Shown in pieces: positions 44,201 to 59,200 of a DNA stretch of 64,000 nt. Below the pieces are notes generated by a model that saw nothing but the letters and a program-made list of their open reading frames with translations, was not told where the DNA came from and did no database searches. How positions within the stretch are numbered: position 1 is the stretch's first letter; the number at the start of each line of letters is the position of its first letter. Location: assembly GCA_033239005.1 (NCBI GenBank), contig BSQZ01000080.1:2726501-2790500 (forward strand). The letters run 5' to 3'. The stretch comes from Lamellibrachia satsuma. Its lineage: Eukaryota > Annelida > Polychaeta > Sabellida > Siboglinidae. A program made the position numbers and the translations under genes.

Positions 44201-47200
44201 CATGGGGCACAGCGGCAAGGAGAGACCAAGACACGGGGAACTGAAGGCTGCTGGGCTGACATGGGGCACAGTGCCAAGGAGAGGCCAAGACACGGGGAAC
44301 TGAAGGCTGCTGGGCTGACATGGGGCACAGCGGCAAGGAGAGACCAAGACACGGGGAACTGAAGGCTGCTGGGCTGACCTGGGGCACAGTGACAAGGAGA
44401 GACCAAGACACGGGGAACTGAAGGCTGCTGGGCTGACATGGGGCACAATGACAAGGAGAGACCAAGACACGGGGAACTGAAGGCTGCTGGGCTGACATGG
44501 GGCACAGTGACAAGGAGAGACCAAGACACGGGGAACTGAAGGCTGCTGGGCTGACATGGGGCACAGTGACAAGGAGAGACCAAGACACGGGGAACTGAAG
44601 GCTTCTGGGTTGACATGGGGCACAGCGGCAAGGAGAGACCAAGACACGGGGAACTGAAGGCTGCTGGGCTGACCTGGGGCACAGCGGCAAGGAGAGACCA
44701 AGACACGGGGAACTGAAGGCTGCTGGGCTGGCATGGGGCACAGCGGCAAGGAGAGACCAAGACACGGGGAACTGAAGGCTGCTGGGCTGACATGGGGCAC
44801 AGTGACAAGGAGAGACCAAGACACGGGGAACTGAAGGCTGCTGGGCTGACATGGGGCACAGCGGCAAGGAGAAGCCAAGACAGAGGGAACTGAAGGCTGC
44901 TGGGCTGACATGGGGCACAGTGACAAGGAGAGACCAAGACACGGGGAACTGAAGGATGCTGGGCTGACATGGGGCACAGCGGCAAGGAGAGCCCAAGACA
45001 GAGGGAACTGAAGGCTGTTGGGCTGACATGGGACACAGTGACAAGGAGAGACCAAGACACGGGGAACTGAAGGCTGCTGGGCTGACATGGGGCACAGCGG
45101 CAAGGAGAGCCCAAGACAGAGGGAACTGAAAGTGGCTGGTCTGATATGGGGCACAGCAGCAAGGAGAGCCCAAGACAGAGGGAACTGAAGGTTGCTGGGC
45201 TGATATGGGGCACAGCGGCAAGGAGAGCCCAAGACAGAGGGAACTGAAGGCTGCTGGGCTGACATGGGACACAGTGACAAGGAGAGACCAAGACACGGGG
45301 AACTGAAGGCCGCTGGGCTGACATGGGGCACAGCGGCAAGGAGAGACCAAGACACGGGGAACTGAAGGCTGCTGGGCTGACATGGGGCACAGCGGCAAGG
45401 AGAGACCAAGACACGGGGAACTGAAGGCTGTTGGGCTGACATGGGGCACAGTGACAAGGAGAGACCAAGACACGGGGAACTGAAGGCTGCTGGGCTGATA
45501 TGGGGCACAGCGGCAAGGAGAGACCAAGACACTGGGAACTGAAGGCTGCTGGGCTGACATGGGGCACAGTGACAAGGAGAGACCAAGACACGGGGAACTG
45601 AAGGCTGCTGGGCTGACATGGGGCACAGCGGCAAGGAGAGACCAAGACACAGGGAACTGAAGGCTGCTGGGCTGACATGGGGCACAGCGGCAAGGAGAGA
45701 CCAAGACACGGGGAACTGAAGGCTGTTGGGCTGACATGAAGCACATTGACAAGGAGAGACCAAGACACGGGGAACTGAAGGCTGCTGGGCTGACATAGGG
45801 CATAGCGGCAAGGAGAGACCAAGACACGGGGAACTGAAGGCTGCTGGGCTGACATGGGGCACAGTGACAAGGAGAGACCAAGACACGGGGAACTGAAAGC
45901 TGCTGGGCTGGCATGGGGCACAGTGACAAGGAGAGACCAAGACACGGGGAACTGAAGGCTGCTGGGCTGACATGGGGCACAGTGACAAGGAGAGGCCAAG
46001 AAACGGGGAACTGAAGGCTGCTGGGCTGACATGGGGCACAGTGACAAGGAGAGACCAAGACACGGGGAACTGAAGGCTGCTGGGCTGACATGGGGCACAG
46101 TGACAAGGAGAGACCAAGACACGGGGAACTGAAGGCTGCTGGGCTGACCTGGGGCACAGTGACAAGGAGAGACCAAGACACGGGGAACTGAAGGCTGCTG
46201 GGCTGACATGGGGCACAGCGGCAAGGAGAGACCAAGACACGGGGAACTGAAGGCTGCTGGGCTGACATGGGGCACAGCGGCAAGGAGAGCCCAAGACAGA
46301 GGGAACTGAAGGCTGTTGGGCTGACATGGGGCACAGTGACAAGGAGAGACCAAGACACGGGGGACTGAAGGCTGCTGGGCTGACCTGGGACACAGCGGCA
46401 AGGAGAGACCAAGACACGGGGAACTGAAGGCTGCTGGGCTGACATGGGGCATAGTGACAAGGAGAGACCAAGACAGAGGGAACTGAAGGCTGCTGGGCTG
46501 ACATGGGGCACAGTGACAAGGAGAGACCAAGACAGAGGGAACTGAAGGCTGCTGGGCTGACATGGGGCAAAGCGGCAAGGAGAGCCCAAGACAGAAGGAA
46601 CTGAAAGTTGCTGGGCTGACATGGGGCACAGCAGCAAGGAGAGCCCAAGACAGAGGGAACTGAAGGTTGCTGGGCTGATATGGGGCACAGCGGCAAGGAG
46701 AGCCCAAGACAGAGGGAACTGAAGGCTGCTGGGCTGACATGGGACACAGTGACAAGGAGAGACCAAGACACGGGAACTGAAGGCCGCTGGGCTGACATGG
46801 GGCACAGCGGCAAGGAGAGAACAAGACACGGGGAACTGAAGGCTGCTGGGCTGACATGGGGCACAGCGGCAAGGAGAGACCAAGACACGGGGAACTGAAG
46901 GCTGTTGGGCTGACATGGGGCACAGTGACAAGGAGAGACCAAGACACGGGGAACTGAAGGCTGCTGGGCTGACATGGGGCACAGCGGCAAGGAGAGACCA
47001 AGACACGGGGAACTGAAGGCTGCTGGGCTGACATGGGGCACAGTGACAAGGAGAGACCAAGACACGGGGAACTGAAGGCTGCTGGGCTGGCATGGGGCAC
47101 AGTGACAAGGAGAGACCAAGACACGGGGAACTGAAGGCTGCTGGGCTGACATGGAGCACAGTGACAAGGAGAGGCCAAGACACGGGGAACTGAAGGCTGC

Positions 47201-50200
47201 TGGGCTGGCATGGGGCAAAGTGACAAGGAGAGACCAAGACACGGGGAACTGAAGGCTGCTGGGCTGACATGGGGCACAGTGACAAGGAGAGGCCAAGACA
47301 CGGGGAACTGAAGGTTGCTGGGCTGACATGGGGCACAGTGACAAGGAGAGACCAAGACACGGGGAACTGAAGGCTGCTGGGCTGACATGGGGCACAGTGA
47401 CAAGGAGAGGCCAAGACACGGGGAACTGAAGGCTGCTGGGCTGACATGGGGCACAGTGACAAGGAGAGATCAAGACACGGGGAACTAAAGGCTGCTGGGC
47501 TGACATGGGGCACAGTGACAAGGAGAGACCAAGACACGGGGAACTGAAGGCTGCTTGGCTGACCTGGGGCACAGTGACAAGGAGAGACCAAGACACGGGG
47601 AACTGAAGGCTGCTGGGCTGATATGGGGCACAGCGGCAAGGAGAGACCAAGACACGGGGAACTGAAGGCTGCTGGGCTGACATGGGGCACAGCGGCAAGG
47701 AGAGACCAAGACACGGGGAACTGAAGGCTGCTGGGCTGACATGGGGCACAGCGGCAAGGAGAGACCAAGACAAGGGAACTGAAGGCTGCTGGGCTGACAT
47801 GGGGCACAGCGGCAAGGAGAGACCAAGACACGGGGAACTGAAGGCTGCTGGGCTGACATGGGGCACAGCGACAAGGAGAGACCAAGACACGGGGATCTGA
47901 AGGCTGCTGGGCTGACAAGGGGCACAGCGACAAGGAGAGACCAAGACACGGGGAACTGAAGGCTGCTGGGCTGACATGGGGCACAGTGACAAGGAGAGAC
48001 CAAGAAACGGGGAACTGAAGGCTGCTGGGCTGACATGGGGCACAGTGACAAGTAGAGACCAAGACACGGGGAACTGAAGGCTGCTGGGCTGACATGGGGC
48101 ACAGTGTCAAGGAGAGACCAAGACACGGGGAACTGAAAGCTGCTGGGCTGACATGGGGCACAGCGGCAAGGAGAGACGAAGACACGGGGAACTGAAGGCT
48201 GCTGGGCTGAACTGGGGCACAGCGGCAAGGAGAGACCAAGACACGGGGAAATGAAGGCTGCTGGGCTGACATGGGGCACAGTGACAAGGAGAGACCAAGA
48301 CACGGGGAACTGAAGGCTGCTGGGCTGACATGGGGCACAGCGGCAAGGAGAGACGAAGACACGGGGAACTGAAGGCTGCTGGGCTGACCTGGGGCACAGC
48401 GGCAAGGAGAGACCAAGACACGGGGAACTGAAGGCTGCTGGGCTGACATGGGGCACAGCGGCAAGGAGAAGCCAAGACACTGGGAACTGAAGGCTGCTGG
48501 GCTGACATGGGGCACAGTGACAAGGAGAGACCAAGACACGGGGAATTGAAGGCTGCTGGGCTGACCTGGGGCACAGTGACAAGGAGAGACCAAGACACGG
48601 GGAACTGAAGGCTGCTGGGCTGACATGGGGCACAGCGGCAAGGAGAGACCAAGACACGGGGAACTGAAGGCTGCTGGGCTGACATGGGGCACAGCGGCAA
48701 GGAGAGGCCAAGACATGGGGAACTGAAGGCTGCTGGGCTGACATGGGGCACAGCGGCAAGGAGAGACCAAGACACGGGGATCTGAAGGCTGCTGGGCTGA
48801 CCTGGGGCACAGTGACAAGGAGAGACCAAGACACGGGGAACTGAAGGCTGCTGGGCTGACATGGGGCAGAGTGACAAGGAGAGACCAAGACACGGGGAAC
48901 TGAAGGCTGCTGGGCTGACATGGGGCACAGTGACAAGGAGAGACCAAGACACGGGGAACTGAAGGCTGCTGGGCTGACATGGGGCACAGTGACAAGGAGA
49001 AACAAAGACACGGGGAACTGAAGGCTGCTGGGTTGACATGGGGCACAGCGGCAAGGAGAGACCAAGACACGGGGAACTGAAGGCTGCTGGGCTGACCTGG
49101 GGCACAGCGGCAAGGAGAGACCAAGACACGGGGAACTGAAGGCTGCTGGGCTGGCATGGGGCACAGCGGCAAGGAGAGACCAAGACACGGGGAACTGAAG
49201 GCTGCTGGGCTGACATGGGGCACAGTGACAAGGAGAGACCAAGACACGGGGAACTGAAGGCTGCTGGGCTGACATGGGGCACAGCGGCAAGGAGAGACCA
49301 AGACACGGGGAACTGAAGGCTGCTGGGCTGACATGGGGCACAGCGGCAAGGAGAGACCAAGACACGGGGAACTGAAGGCTGCTGGGCTGACATGGGGCAC
49401 AGCGGCAAGGAGAGACCAAGACACGGGGAACTGAAGGCTGCTGGGCTGACATGGGGCACAGCGGCAAAGAGAGACCAAGACACGGGGAACTGAAGGCTGC
49501 TGGGCTGACATGGGGCACAGCGACAAGGAGAGACCAAGACACGGGAACTGAAGGCTGCTGGGCTGACATGGGGCACAGTGACAAGGAGAGACCAAGAAAC
49601 GGGGAACTGGAGGCTGCTGGGCTGACATGGGGCACAGTGACAAGGAGAGACCAAGACACGGGGAACTGAAGGCTGCTGGGCTGACATGGGGCACAGTGTC
49701 AAGGAGAGACCAAGACACGGGGAACTGAAAGCTGCTGGGCTGACATGGGGCACAGCGGCAAGGAGAGACGAATACACGGGGAACTGAAGGCTGCTGTACT
49801 GACCTGGGGCACAGCGGCAAGGAGAGACCAAGACACGGGAACTGAAGGCTGCTGGGCTGACATGGGGCACAGCGGCAAGGAGAGACCAAGACACGGGAAA
49901 CTGAAGGCTGCTGGGCTGACATGGGGCACAGTGACAAGGAGAGACCAAGACACGGGGAACTGAAGGCTGCTGGGCTGACATGGGGCACAGCGGCAAGGAG
50001 AAGCCAAGACAGAGGGAACTGAAGGCTGCTGGGCTGACATGGGGCACAGTGACAAGGAGAGACCAAGACACGGGGAACTGAAGGCTGCTGGGCTGACATG
50101 GGGCACAGTGACAAGGAGAGACCAAGACACGGGGAACTGAAGGCTGCTGGGCTGACATGGGGCACAGCGGCAAGGAGAGACCAAGACACGGGGAACTGAA

Positions 50201-53200
50201 GGCTGCTGGGCTGACATGGGGCACAGTGCCAAGGAGAGACCAAGACACGGGGAACTGAAGGCTGCTGGGCTGACATGGGGCACAGCGGCAAGGAGAGACC
50301 AAGACACGGGGAACTGAAGGCTGCTGGGCTGACATGGGGCACAGTGACAAGGAGAGACCAAGACACGGGGAACTGAAGGCTGCTGGGCTGACATGGGGCA
50401 CAGTGACAAGGAGAGACCAAGACACGGGGAACTGAAGGCTGCTGGGCTGACATGGGGCACAGTGACAAGGAGAGACCAAGACACGGGGAACTGAAGGCTG
50501 CTGGGCTGACATGGGGCACAGTGACAAGGAGAGACCAAGACACGGGGAACTGAAGGCTGCTGGGCTGACATGGGGCACAGCGGCAAGGAGAGACCAAGAC
50601 ACGGGGAACTGAAGGCTGCTGGGCTGACCTGGGGCACAGCGGCAAGGAGAGGCCAAGACACGGGGAACTGAATGCTGCTGGGCTGACATGGGGCACAGCG
50701 GCAGGGAGAGACCAAGACAAGGGGAACTGAAGGCTGCTGGGCTGACATGGGGCACAGTGACAAGGAGAGACCAATACACGGGGAACTGAAGGCTGCTGGG
50801 CTGACATGGGGCACAGCGGCAAGGAGAGCCCAAGACAGAGGGAACTGAAGGCTGTTGGGCTGACATGGGGCACAGTGACAAGGAGAGACCAAGACACGGG
50901 GAACTGAAGGCTGCTGGGCTGACATGGGGCACAGCGGCAAGGAGAGCCCAAGACAGAGGGAACTGAAGGCTGCTGGGCTGACATGGGGCACAGTGACAAG
51001 GAGAGACCAAGACACGGGGAACTGAAGGCTGCTGGGCTGACATGGGGCACAGCGGCAAGGAGAGCCCAAGACAGAGGGAACTGAAAGTGGCTGGGCTGAT
51101 ATGGGGCACAGCAGCAAGGAGAGCCCAAGACAGAGGGAACTGAAGGATGCTGGGCTGACATGGGGCACAGCGGCAAGGAGAGCCCAAGACAGAGGGAACT
51201 GAAGGCTGCTGGGCTGACATGGGGCACAGTGACAAGGAGAGACCAAGACACGGGGAACTGAAGGCTGCTGGGCTGACATGGGGCACAGCGGCAAGGAGAG
51301 ACCAAGACACGGGGAACTGAAGGCTGCTGGGCTGACATGGGGCACAGCGGCAAGGAGAGACCAAGACACGGGGAACTGAAGGCTGCTGGGCTGACATGGG
51401 GCACAGTGACAAGGAGAGACCAAGACACGGGGAACTGAAGGCCGCTGGGCTGACATGGGGCACAGCGGCAAGGAGAGACCAAGACACGGGGAACTGAAGG
51501 CTGCTGGGCTGACATGGGGCACAGTGACAAGGAGAGGCCAAGACACGGGGAACTGAAGGCTGCTGGGCTGACATGGGGCACAGTGACAAGGAGAGACCAA
51601 GACACGGGGAACTGAAGGCTGCTGGGCTGACATGGGGCACAGTGACAAGGAGAGGCCAAGACACGGGGAACTGAAGGCTGCTGGGCTGACATGGGGCACA
51701 GTGACAAGGAGAGACCAAGACACGGGGAACTGAATGCTGCTGGGCTGACATGGGGCACAGTGACAAGGAGAGGCCAAGACACGGGAACTGAAGGCTGCTG
51801 GGCTGACATGGGGCACAGTGACAAGGAGAGACCAAGACACGGGGAACTAAAGGCTGCTGGGCTGACATGGGGCACAGTGACAAGGAGAGACCAAGACACG
51901 GGGAACTGAAGGCTGCTGGGCTGACCTGGGGCACAGTGACAAGGTGAGACCAAGACACGGGGAACTGAAGGCTGCTGGGCTGACATGGGGCACAGCGGCA
52001 AGGAGAGACCAAGACACGGAACTGAAGGCTGCTGGGCTGACATGGGGCACAGCGGCAAGGAGAGACCAAGACACGGGAACTGAAGGCTGCTGGGCTGACA
52101 TGGGGCACAGCGGCAAGGAGAGACCAAGACACGGGGGAACTGAAGGCTGCTGGGCTGATATGGGGCACAGCGGCAAGGAGAGACCAAGACACGGGAACTG
52201 AAGGCTGCTGGGCTGACATGGGGCACAGCGGCAAGGAGAGACCAAGACACGGGGGAACTGAAGGCTGCTGGGCTGACATGGGGCACACAGCGGCAAGGAG
52301 AGACCAAGACAAGGGGAACTGAAGGCTGCTGGGCTGACATGGGGCACAGCGGCAAGGAGAGACCAAGACACGGGGAACTGAAGGCTGCTGGGCTGACATG
52401 GGGCACAGCGACAAGGAGAGACCAAGACACGGGGAACTGAAGGCTGCTGGGCTGACATGGGGCACAGCGACAAGGAGAGACCAAGACACGGGGAACTGAA
52501 GGCTGCTGGGCTGACATGGGGCACAGTGACAAGGAGAGACCAAGAAACGGGGAACTGAAGGCTGCTGGGCTGACATGGGGCACAGTGACAAGGAGAGACC
52601 AAGACACGGGGAACTGAAGGCTGCTGGGCTGACATGGGGCACAGTGTCAAGGAGAGACCAAGACACGGGGAACTGAAAGCTGCTGGGCTGACATGGGGCA
52701 CAGCGGCAAGGAGAGACGAAGACACGGGGAACTGAAGGCTGCTGGGCTGAACTGGGGCACAGCGGCAAGGAGAGACCAAGACACGGGGAAATGAAGGCTG
52801 CTGGGCTGACATGGGGCACAGTGACAAGGAGAGACCAAGACACGGGGAACTGAAGGCTGCTGGGCTGACATGGGGCACAGCGGCAAGGAGAGACGAAGAC
52901 ACGGGGAACTGAAGGCTGCTGGGCTGACCTGGGGCACAGCGGCAAGGAGAGACCAAGACACGGGGAACTGAAGGCTGCTGGGCTGACATGGGGCACAGCG
53001 GCAAGGAGAAGCCAAGACAGCGGGAACTGAAGGCTGCTGGGCTGACATGGGGCACAGTGACAAGGAGAGACCAAGACACGGGGAACTGAAGGCTGCTGGG
53101 CTGACCTGGGGCACAGTGACAAGGAGAGACCAAGACACGGGGAACTGAAGGCTGCTGGGCTGACATGGGGCACAGCGGCAAGGAGAGACCAAGACACGGG

Positions 53201-56200
53201 GAACTGAAGGCTGCTGGGCTGACATGGGGCACAGCGGCAAGGAGAGGCCAAGACATGGGGAACTGAAGGCTGCTGGGCTGACATGGGGCACAGCGGCAAG
53301 GAGAGACCAAGACACGGGGATCTGAAGGCTGCTGGGCTGACCTGGGGCACAGTGACAAGGAGAGACCAAGACACGGGGAACTGAAGGCTGCTGGGCTGAC
53401 ATGGGGCAGAGTGACAAGGAGAGACCAAGACACGGGGAACTGAAGGCTGCTGGGCTGACATGGGGCACAGTGACAAGGAGAGACCAAGACACGGGGAACT
53501 GAAGGCTGCTGGGCTGACATGGGGCACAGTGACAAGGAGAAACAAAGACACGGGGAACTGAAGGCTGCTGGGCTGACATGGGGCACAGCGGCAAGGAGAG
53601 ACCAAGACACGGGGAACTGAAGGCTGCTGGGCTGACATGGGGCACAGCGGCAAGGAGAGACCAAGACACGGGGAACTGAAGGCTGATGGGCTGACATGGG
53701 GCACAGCGGCAAGGAGAGACCAAGACACGGGGGAACTGAAGGCTGCTGGGCTGACATGGGGCACAGCGGCAAGAGAGACCAAGACACGGGGAACTGAAGG
53801 CTGCTGGGCTGACATGGGGCACAGCGACAAGGAGAGACCAAGACACGGGGAACTGAAGGCTGCTGGGCTGACATGGGGCACAGTGACAAGGAGAGACCAA
53901 GAAACGGGGAACTGGAGGCTGCTGGGCTGACATGGGGCACAGTGACAAGGAGAGACCAAGACACGGGGAACTGAAGGCTGCTGGGCTGACATGGGGCACA
54001 GTGTCAAGGAGAGACCAAGACACGGGGAACTGAAAGCTGCTGGGCTGACATGGGGCACAGCGGCAAGGAGAGACGAATACACGGGAACTGAAGGCTGCTG
54101 TACTGACCTGGGGCACAGCGGCAAGGAGAGACCAAGACACGGGAACTGAAGGCTGCTGGGCTGACATGGGGCACAGCGGCAAGGAGAGACCAAGACACGG
54201 GAAACTGAAGGCTGCTGGGCTGACACGGGGCACAGTGACAAGGAGAGACCAAGACACGGGGAACTGAAGGCTGCTGGGCTGACATGGGGCACAGCGGCAA
54301 AGAGAAGCCAAGACAGAGGGAACTGAAGGCTGCTGGGCTGACATGGGGCACAGTGACAAGGAGAGACCAAGACACGGGGAACTGAAGGCTGCTGGGCTGA
54401 CCTGGGGTACAGTGACAAGGAGAGACCAAGACACGGGGATCTGAAGGCTGCTGGGCTGACATGGGGCACAGCGGCAAGGAGAGACCAAGACACGGGAACT
54501 GAAGGCTGCTGGGCTGACATGGGGCACAGCGCCAAGGAGAGGCCAAGACACGGGGAACTGAAGGCTGCTGGGCTGACATGGGGCACAGCGGCAAGGAGAG
54601 ACCAAGACACGGGAACTGAAGGCTGCTGGGCTGACCTGGGGCACAGTGACAAGGAGAGACCAAGACACGGGAACTGAAGGCTGCTGGGCTGACATGGGGC
54701 ACAGTGACAAGGAGAGACCAAGACACGGGGAACTGAAGGCTGCTGGGCTGACATGGGGCACAGTGACAAGGAGAGACCAAGACACGGGGAACTGAAGGCT
54801 GCTGGGCTGACATGGGGCACAGCGGCAAGGAGAAGCCAAGACAGAGGGAACTGAAGGCTGCTGGGCTGACATGGGGCACAGTGACAAGGAGAGACCAAGA
54901 CACGGGGAACTGAAGGCTGCTGGGCTGACCTGGGGCACAGTGACAAGGAGAGACCAAGACACGGGGATCTGAAGGCTGCTGGGCTGACATGGGGCACAGC
55001 GGCAAGGAGAGACCAAGACACGGGGAACTGAAGGTTGCTGCGCTGACATGGGGCACAGCGCCAAGGAGAGGCCAAGACACGGGAACTGAAGGCTGCTGGG
55101 CTGACATGGGGCACAGCGGCAAGGAGAGACCAAGACACGGGGAACTGAAGGCTGCTGGGCTGACCTGGGGCACAGTGACAAGGAGAGACCAAGACACGGG
55201 AACTGAAGGCTGCTGGGCTGACATGGGGCACAGTGACAAGGAGAGACCAAGACACGGGGAACTGAAGGCTGCTGGGCTGACATGGGGCACAGTGACAAGG
55301 AGAGACCAAGACACGGGGAACTGAAGGCTGCTGGGCTGACATGGGGCACAGTGACAAGGAGAGACCAAGACACGGGGAACTGAAGGCTTCTGGGTTGACA
55401 TGGGGCACAGCGGCAAGGAGAGACCAAGACACGGGGAACTGAAGGCTGCTGGGCTGACCTGGGGCACAGCGGCAAGAGAGAGACCAAGACACGGGGAACT
55501 GAAGGCTGCTGGGCTGGCATGGGGCACAGCGGCAAGGAGAGACCAAGACACGGGGAACTGAAGGCTGCTGGGCTGACATGGGGCACAGTGACAAGGAGAG
55601 ACCAAGACACGGGGAACTGAAGGCTGCTGGGCTGACATGGGGCACAGCGGCAAGGAGAGCCCAAGACAGAGGGAACTGAAGGCTGCTGGGCTGACATGGG
55701 GCACAGTGACAAGGAGAGACCAAGACAGAGGGAACTGAAGGCTGCTGGGCTGACATGGGGCACAGCGGCAAGGAGAGCCCAAGACAGAGGGAACTGAAGG
55801 CTGCTGGGCTGACATGGGACACAGTGACAAGGAGAGACCAAGACAGAGGGAACTGAAGGCTGCTGGGCTGACATGGGGCACAGCGGCAAGGAGAGCCCAA
55901 GACAGAGGGAACTGAAGGCTGCTGGGCTGACATGGGGCACAGCGGCAAGGAGAGCCCAAGACAGAGGGAACTGAAGGCTGCTGGGCTGACATGGGGCACA
56001 GCGGCAAGGAGAGCCCAAGACAGAGGGAACTGAAGGCTGCTGGGCTGACATGGGGACACAGTGACAAGGAGAGACCAAGACAATGGGAACTGAAGGCCGC
56101 TGGGCTGACATGGGGCACAGCGGCAAGGAGAGACCAAGACACGGGGAACTGAAGGCTGCTGGGCTGGACATGGGGCACAGCGGCAAGGAGAGACCAAGAC

Positions 56201-59200
56201 ACGGGGAACTGAAGGCTGTTGGGCTGACATGGGGCACAGTGACAAGGAGAGACCAAGACACGGGGAACTGAAGGCTGCTGGGCTGACATGGGGCACAGCG
56301 GCAAGGAGAGACCAAGACACTGGGAACTGAAGGCTGCTGGGCTGACATGGGGCACAGTGACAAGGAGAGACCAAGACACGGGGAACTGAAGGCTGCTGGG
56401 CTGGCATGGGGCACAGTGACAAGGAGAGACCAAGACACGGGGAACTGAAGGCTGCTGGGCTGACATGGAGCACAGTGACAAGGAGAGCCAAGACACGGGA
56501 ACTGAAGGCTGCTGGGCTGGCATGGGGCACAGTGACAAGGAGAGACCAAGACACGGGGAACTGAAGGCTGCTGGGCTGACATGGGGCACAGTGACAAGGA
56601 GAGGCCAAGACACGGGGAACTGAAGGCTGCTGGGCTGACATGGGGCACAGTGACAAGGAGAGACCAAGACACGGGGAACTGAATGCTGCTGGGCTGACAT
56701 GGGGCACAGTGACAAGGAGAGGCCAAGACACGGGGAACTGAAGGCTGCTGGGCTGACATGGGGCACAGTGACAAGGAGAGATCAAGACACGGGGAACTAA
56801 AAGGCTGCTGGGCTGACATGGGGCACAGTGACAAGGAGAGACCAAGACACGGGGAACTGAAGGCTGCTGGGCTGACCTGGGGCACAGTGACAAGGTGAGA
56901 CCAAGACACGGGGAACTGAAGGCTGCTGGGCTGACATGGGGCACAGCGGCAAGGAGAGACCAAGACACGGGAAGTGAAGGCTGCTGGGCTGACATGGGGC
57001 ACAGCGGCAAGGAGAGACCAAGACACGGGAACTGAAGGCTGCTGGGCTGACATGGGGCACAGCGGCAAGGAGAGACCAAGACACGGGAACTGAAGGCTGC
57101 TGGGCTGATATGGGGCACAGCGGCAAGGAGAGGCCAAGACAAGGGGAAGTGAAGGCTGCTGGGCTGACATGGGGCACAGCGGCAAGGAGAGACCAAGACA
57201 CGGGGGAACTGAAGGCTGCTGGGCTGACATGGGGCACAGCGGCAAGGAGAGACCAAGACACGGGGAACTGAAGGCTGCTGGGCTGACATGGGGCACAGCG
57301 GCAAGGAGAGGCCAAGACAAGGGGAACTGAAGGCTGCTGGGCTGACATGGGGCACAGCGGCAAGGAGAGACCAAGACACGGGGGAACTGAAGGCTGCTGG
57401 GCTGACATGGGGCACAGCGACAAGGAGAGACCAAGACACGGGGATCTGAAGGCTGCTGGGCTGACATGGGGCACAGCGACAAGGAGAGACCAAGACACGA
57501 TGGGAACTGAAGGCTGCTGGGCTGACATGGGGCACAGTGACAAGGAGAGACCAAGAAACGGGGAACTGAAGGCTGCTGGGCTGACATGGGGCACAGTGAC
57601 AAGTAGAGACCAAGACACGGGGAACTGAAGGCTGCTGGGCTGACATGGGGCACAGTGTCAAGGAGAGACCAAGACACGGGGAACTGAAAGCTGCTGGGCT
57701 GACATGGGGCACAGCGGCAAGGAGAGACGAAGACACGGGGAACTGAAGGCTGCTGGGCTGAACTGGGGCACAGCGGCAAGGAGAGACCAAGACACGGGGA
57801 AATGAAGGCTGCTGGGCTGACATGGGCACAGTGACAAGGAGAGACCAAGACACGGGGAACTGAAGGCTGCTGGGCTGACATGGGGCACAGCGGCAAGGGA
57901 GAGACGAAGACACGGGGAACTGAAGGCTGCTGGGCTGACCTGGGGCACAGCGGCAAGGAGAGACCAAGACACGGGGAACTGAAGGCTGCTGGGCTGACAT
58001 GGGGCACAGCGGCAAGGAGAAGCCAAGACAGAGGGAACTGAAGGCTGCTGGGCTGACATGGGGCACAGTGCGGCAAGGAGAGACCAAGACACGGGGAATT
58101 GAAGGCTGCTGGGCTGACCTGGGGCACAGTGACAAGGAGAGACCAAGACACGGGGAACTGAAGGCTGCTGGGCTGACATGGGGCACAGCGGCAAGGAGAG
58201 ACCAAGACACGGGGGAACTGAAGGCTGCTGGGCTGACATGGGGCACAGCGGCAAGGAGAGGCCAAGACATGGGAACTGAAGGCTGCTGGGCTGACATGGG
58301 GCACAGCGGCAAGGAGAGACCAAGACACGGGGATCTGAAGGCTGCTGGGCTGACATGGGGCACAGTGACAAGGAGAGACCAAGACACGGGGAACTGAAGG
58401 CTGCTGGGCTGACATGGGGCACAGTGACAAGGAGAGACCAAGACACGGGGAACTGAAGGCTGCTGGGCTGACATGGGGCACAGTGACAAGGAGAGACCAA
58501 GACAGAGGGAACTGAAGGCTGCTGGGCTGACCTGGGGCACAGTGACTAGGAGATACCAAGACACGGGGAACTGAAGGCTGCTGGGCTGACATGGGGCACA
58601 GTGACAAGGAGATACCAAGACACGGGGAACTGAAGGCTGCTGGGCTGACATGGGGCACAGTGGCAAGGAGAGACCAAGACACGGGGAACTGAAGGCTGCT
58701 GGGCTGGCATGGGGCACAGCGCCAAGGAGAGACCAAGACACGGGAACTGAAGGCTGCTGGGCTGACATGGGGCACAGTGACAAGGAGAGACCAAGACACG
58801 GGGAACTGAAGGCTGCTGGGCTGACATGGGGCACAGCGGCAAGGAGAGACCAAGACACGGGGAACTGAAGGCTGCTGGGCTGACATGGGGCACAGCGGCA
58901 AGGAGAGACCAAGACACGGGGGAACTGAAGGCTGCTGGGCTGACATGGGGCACAGCGGCAAGGAGAGACCAAGACACGGGGAACTGAAGGCTGCTGGGCT
59001 GACATGGGGCACAGCGGCAAAGAGAGACCAAGACACGGGGGAACTGAAGGCTGCTGGGCTGACATGGGGCACAGCGACAAGGAGAGACCAAGACACGGGG
59101 AACTGAAGGCTGCTGGGCTGACATGGGGCACAGTGACAAGGAGAGACCAAGAAACGGGGAACTGGAGGCTGCTGGGCTGACATGGGGCACAGTGACAAGG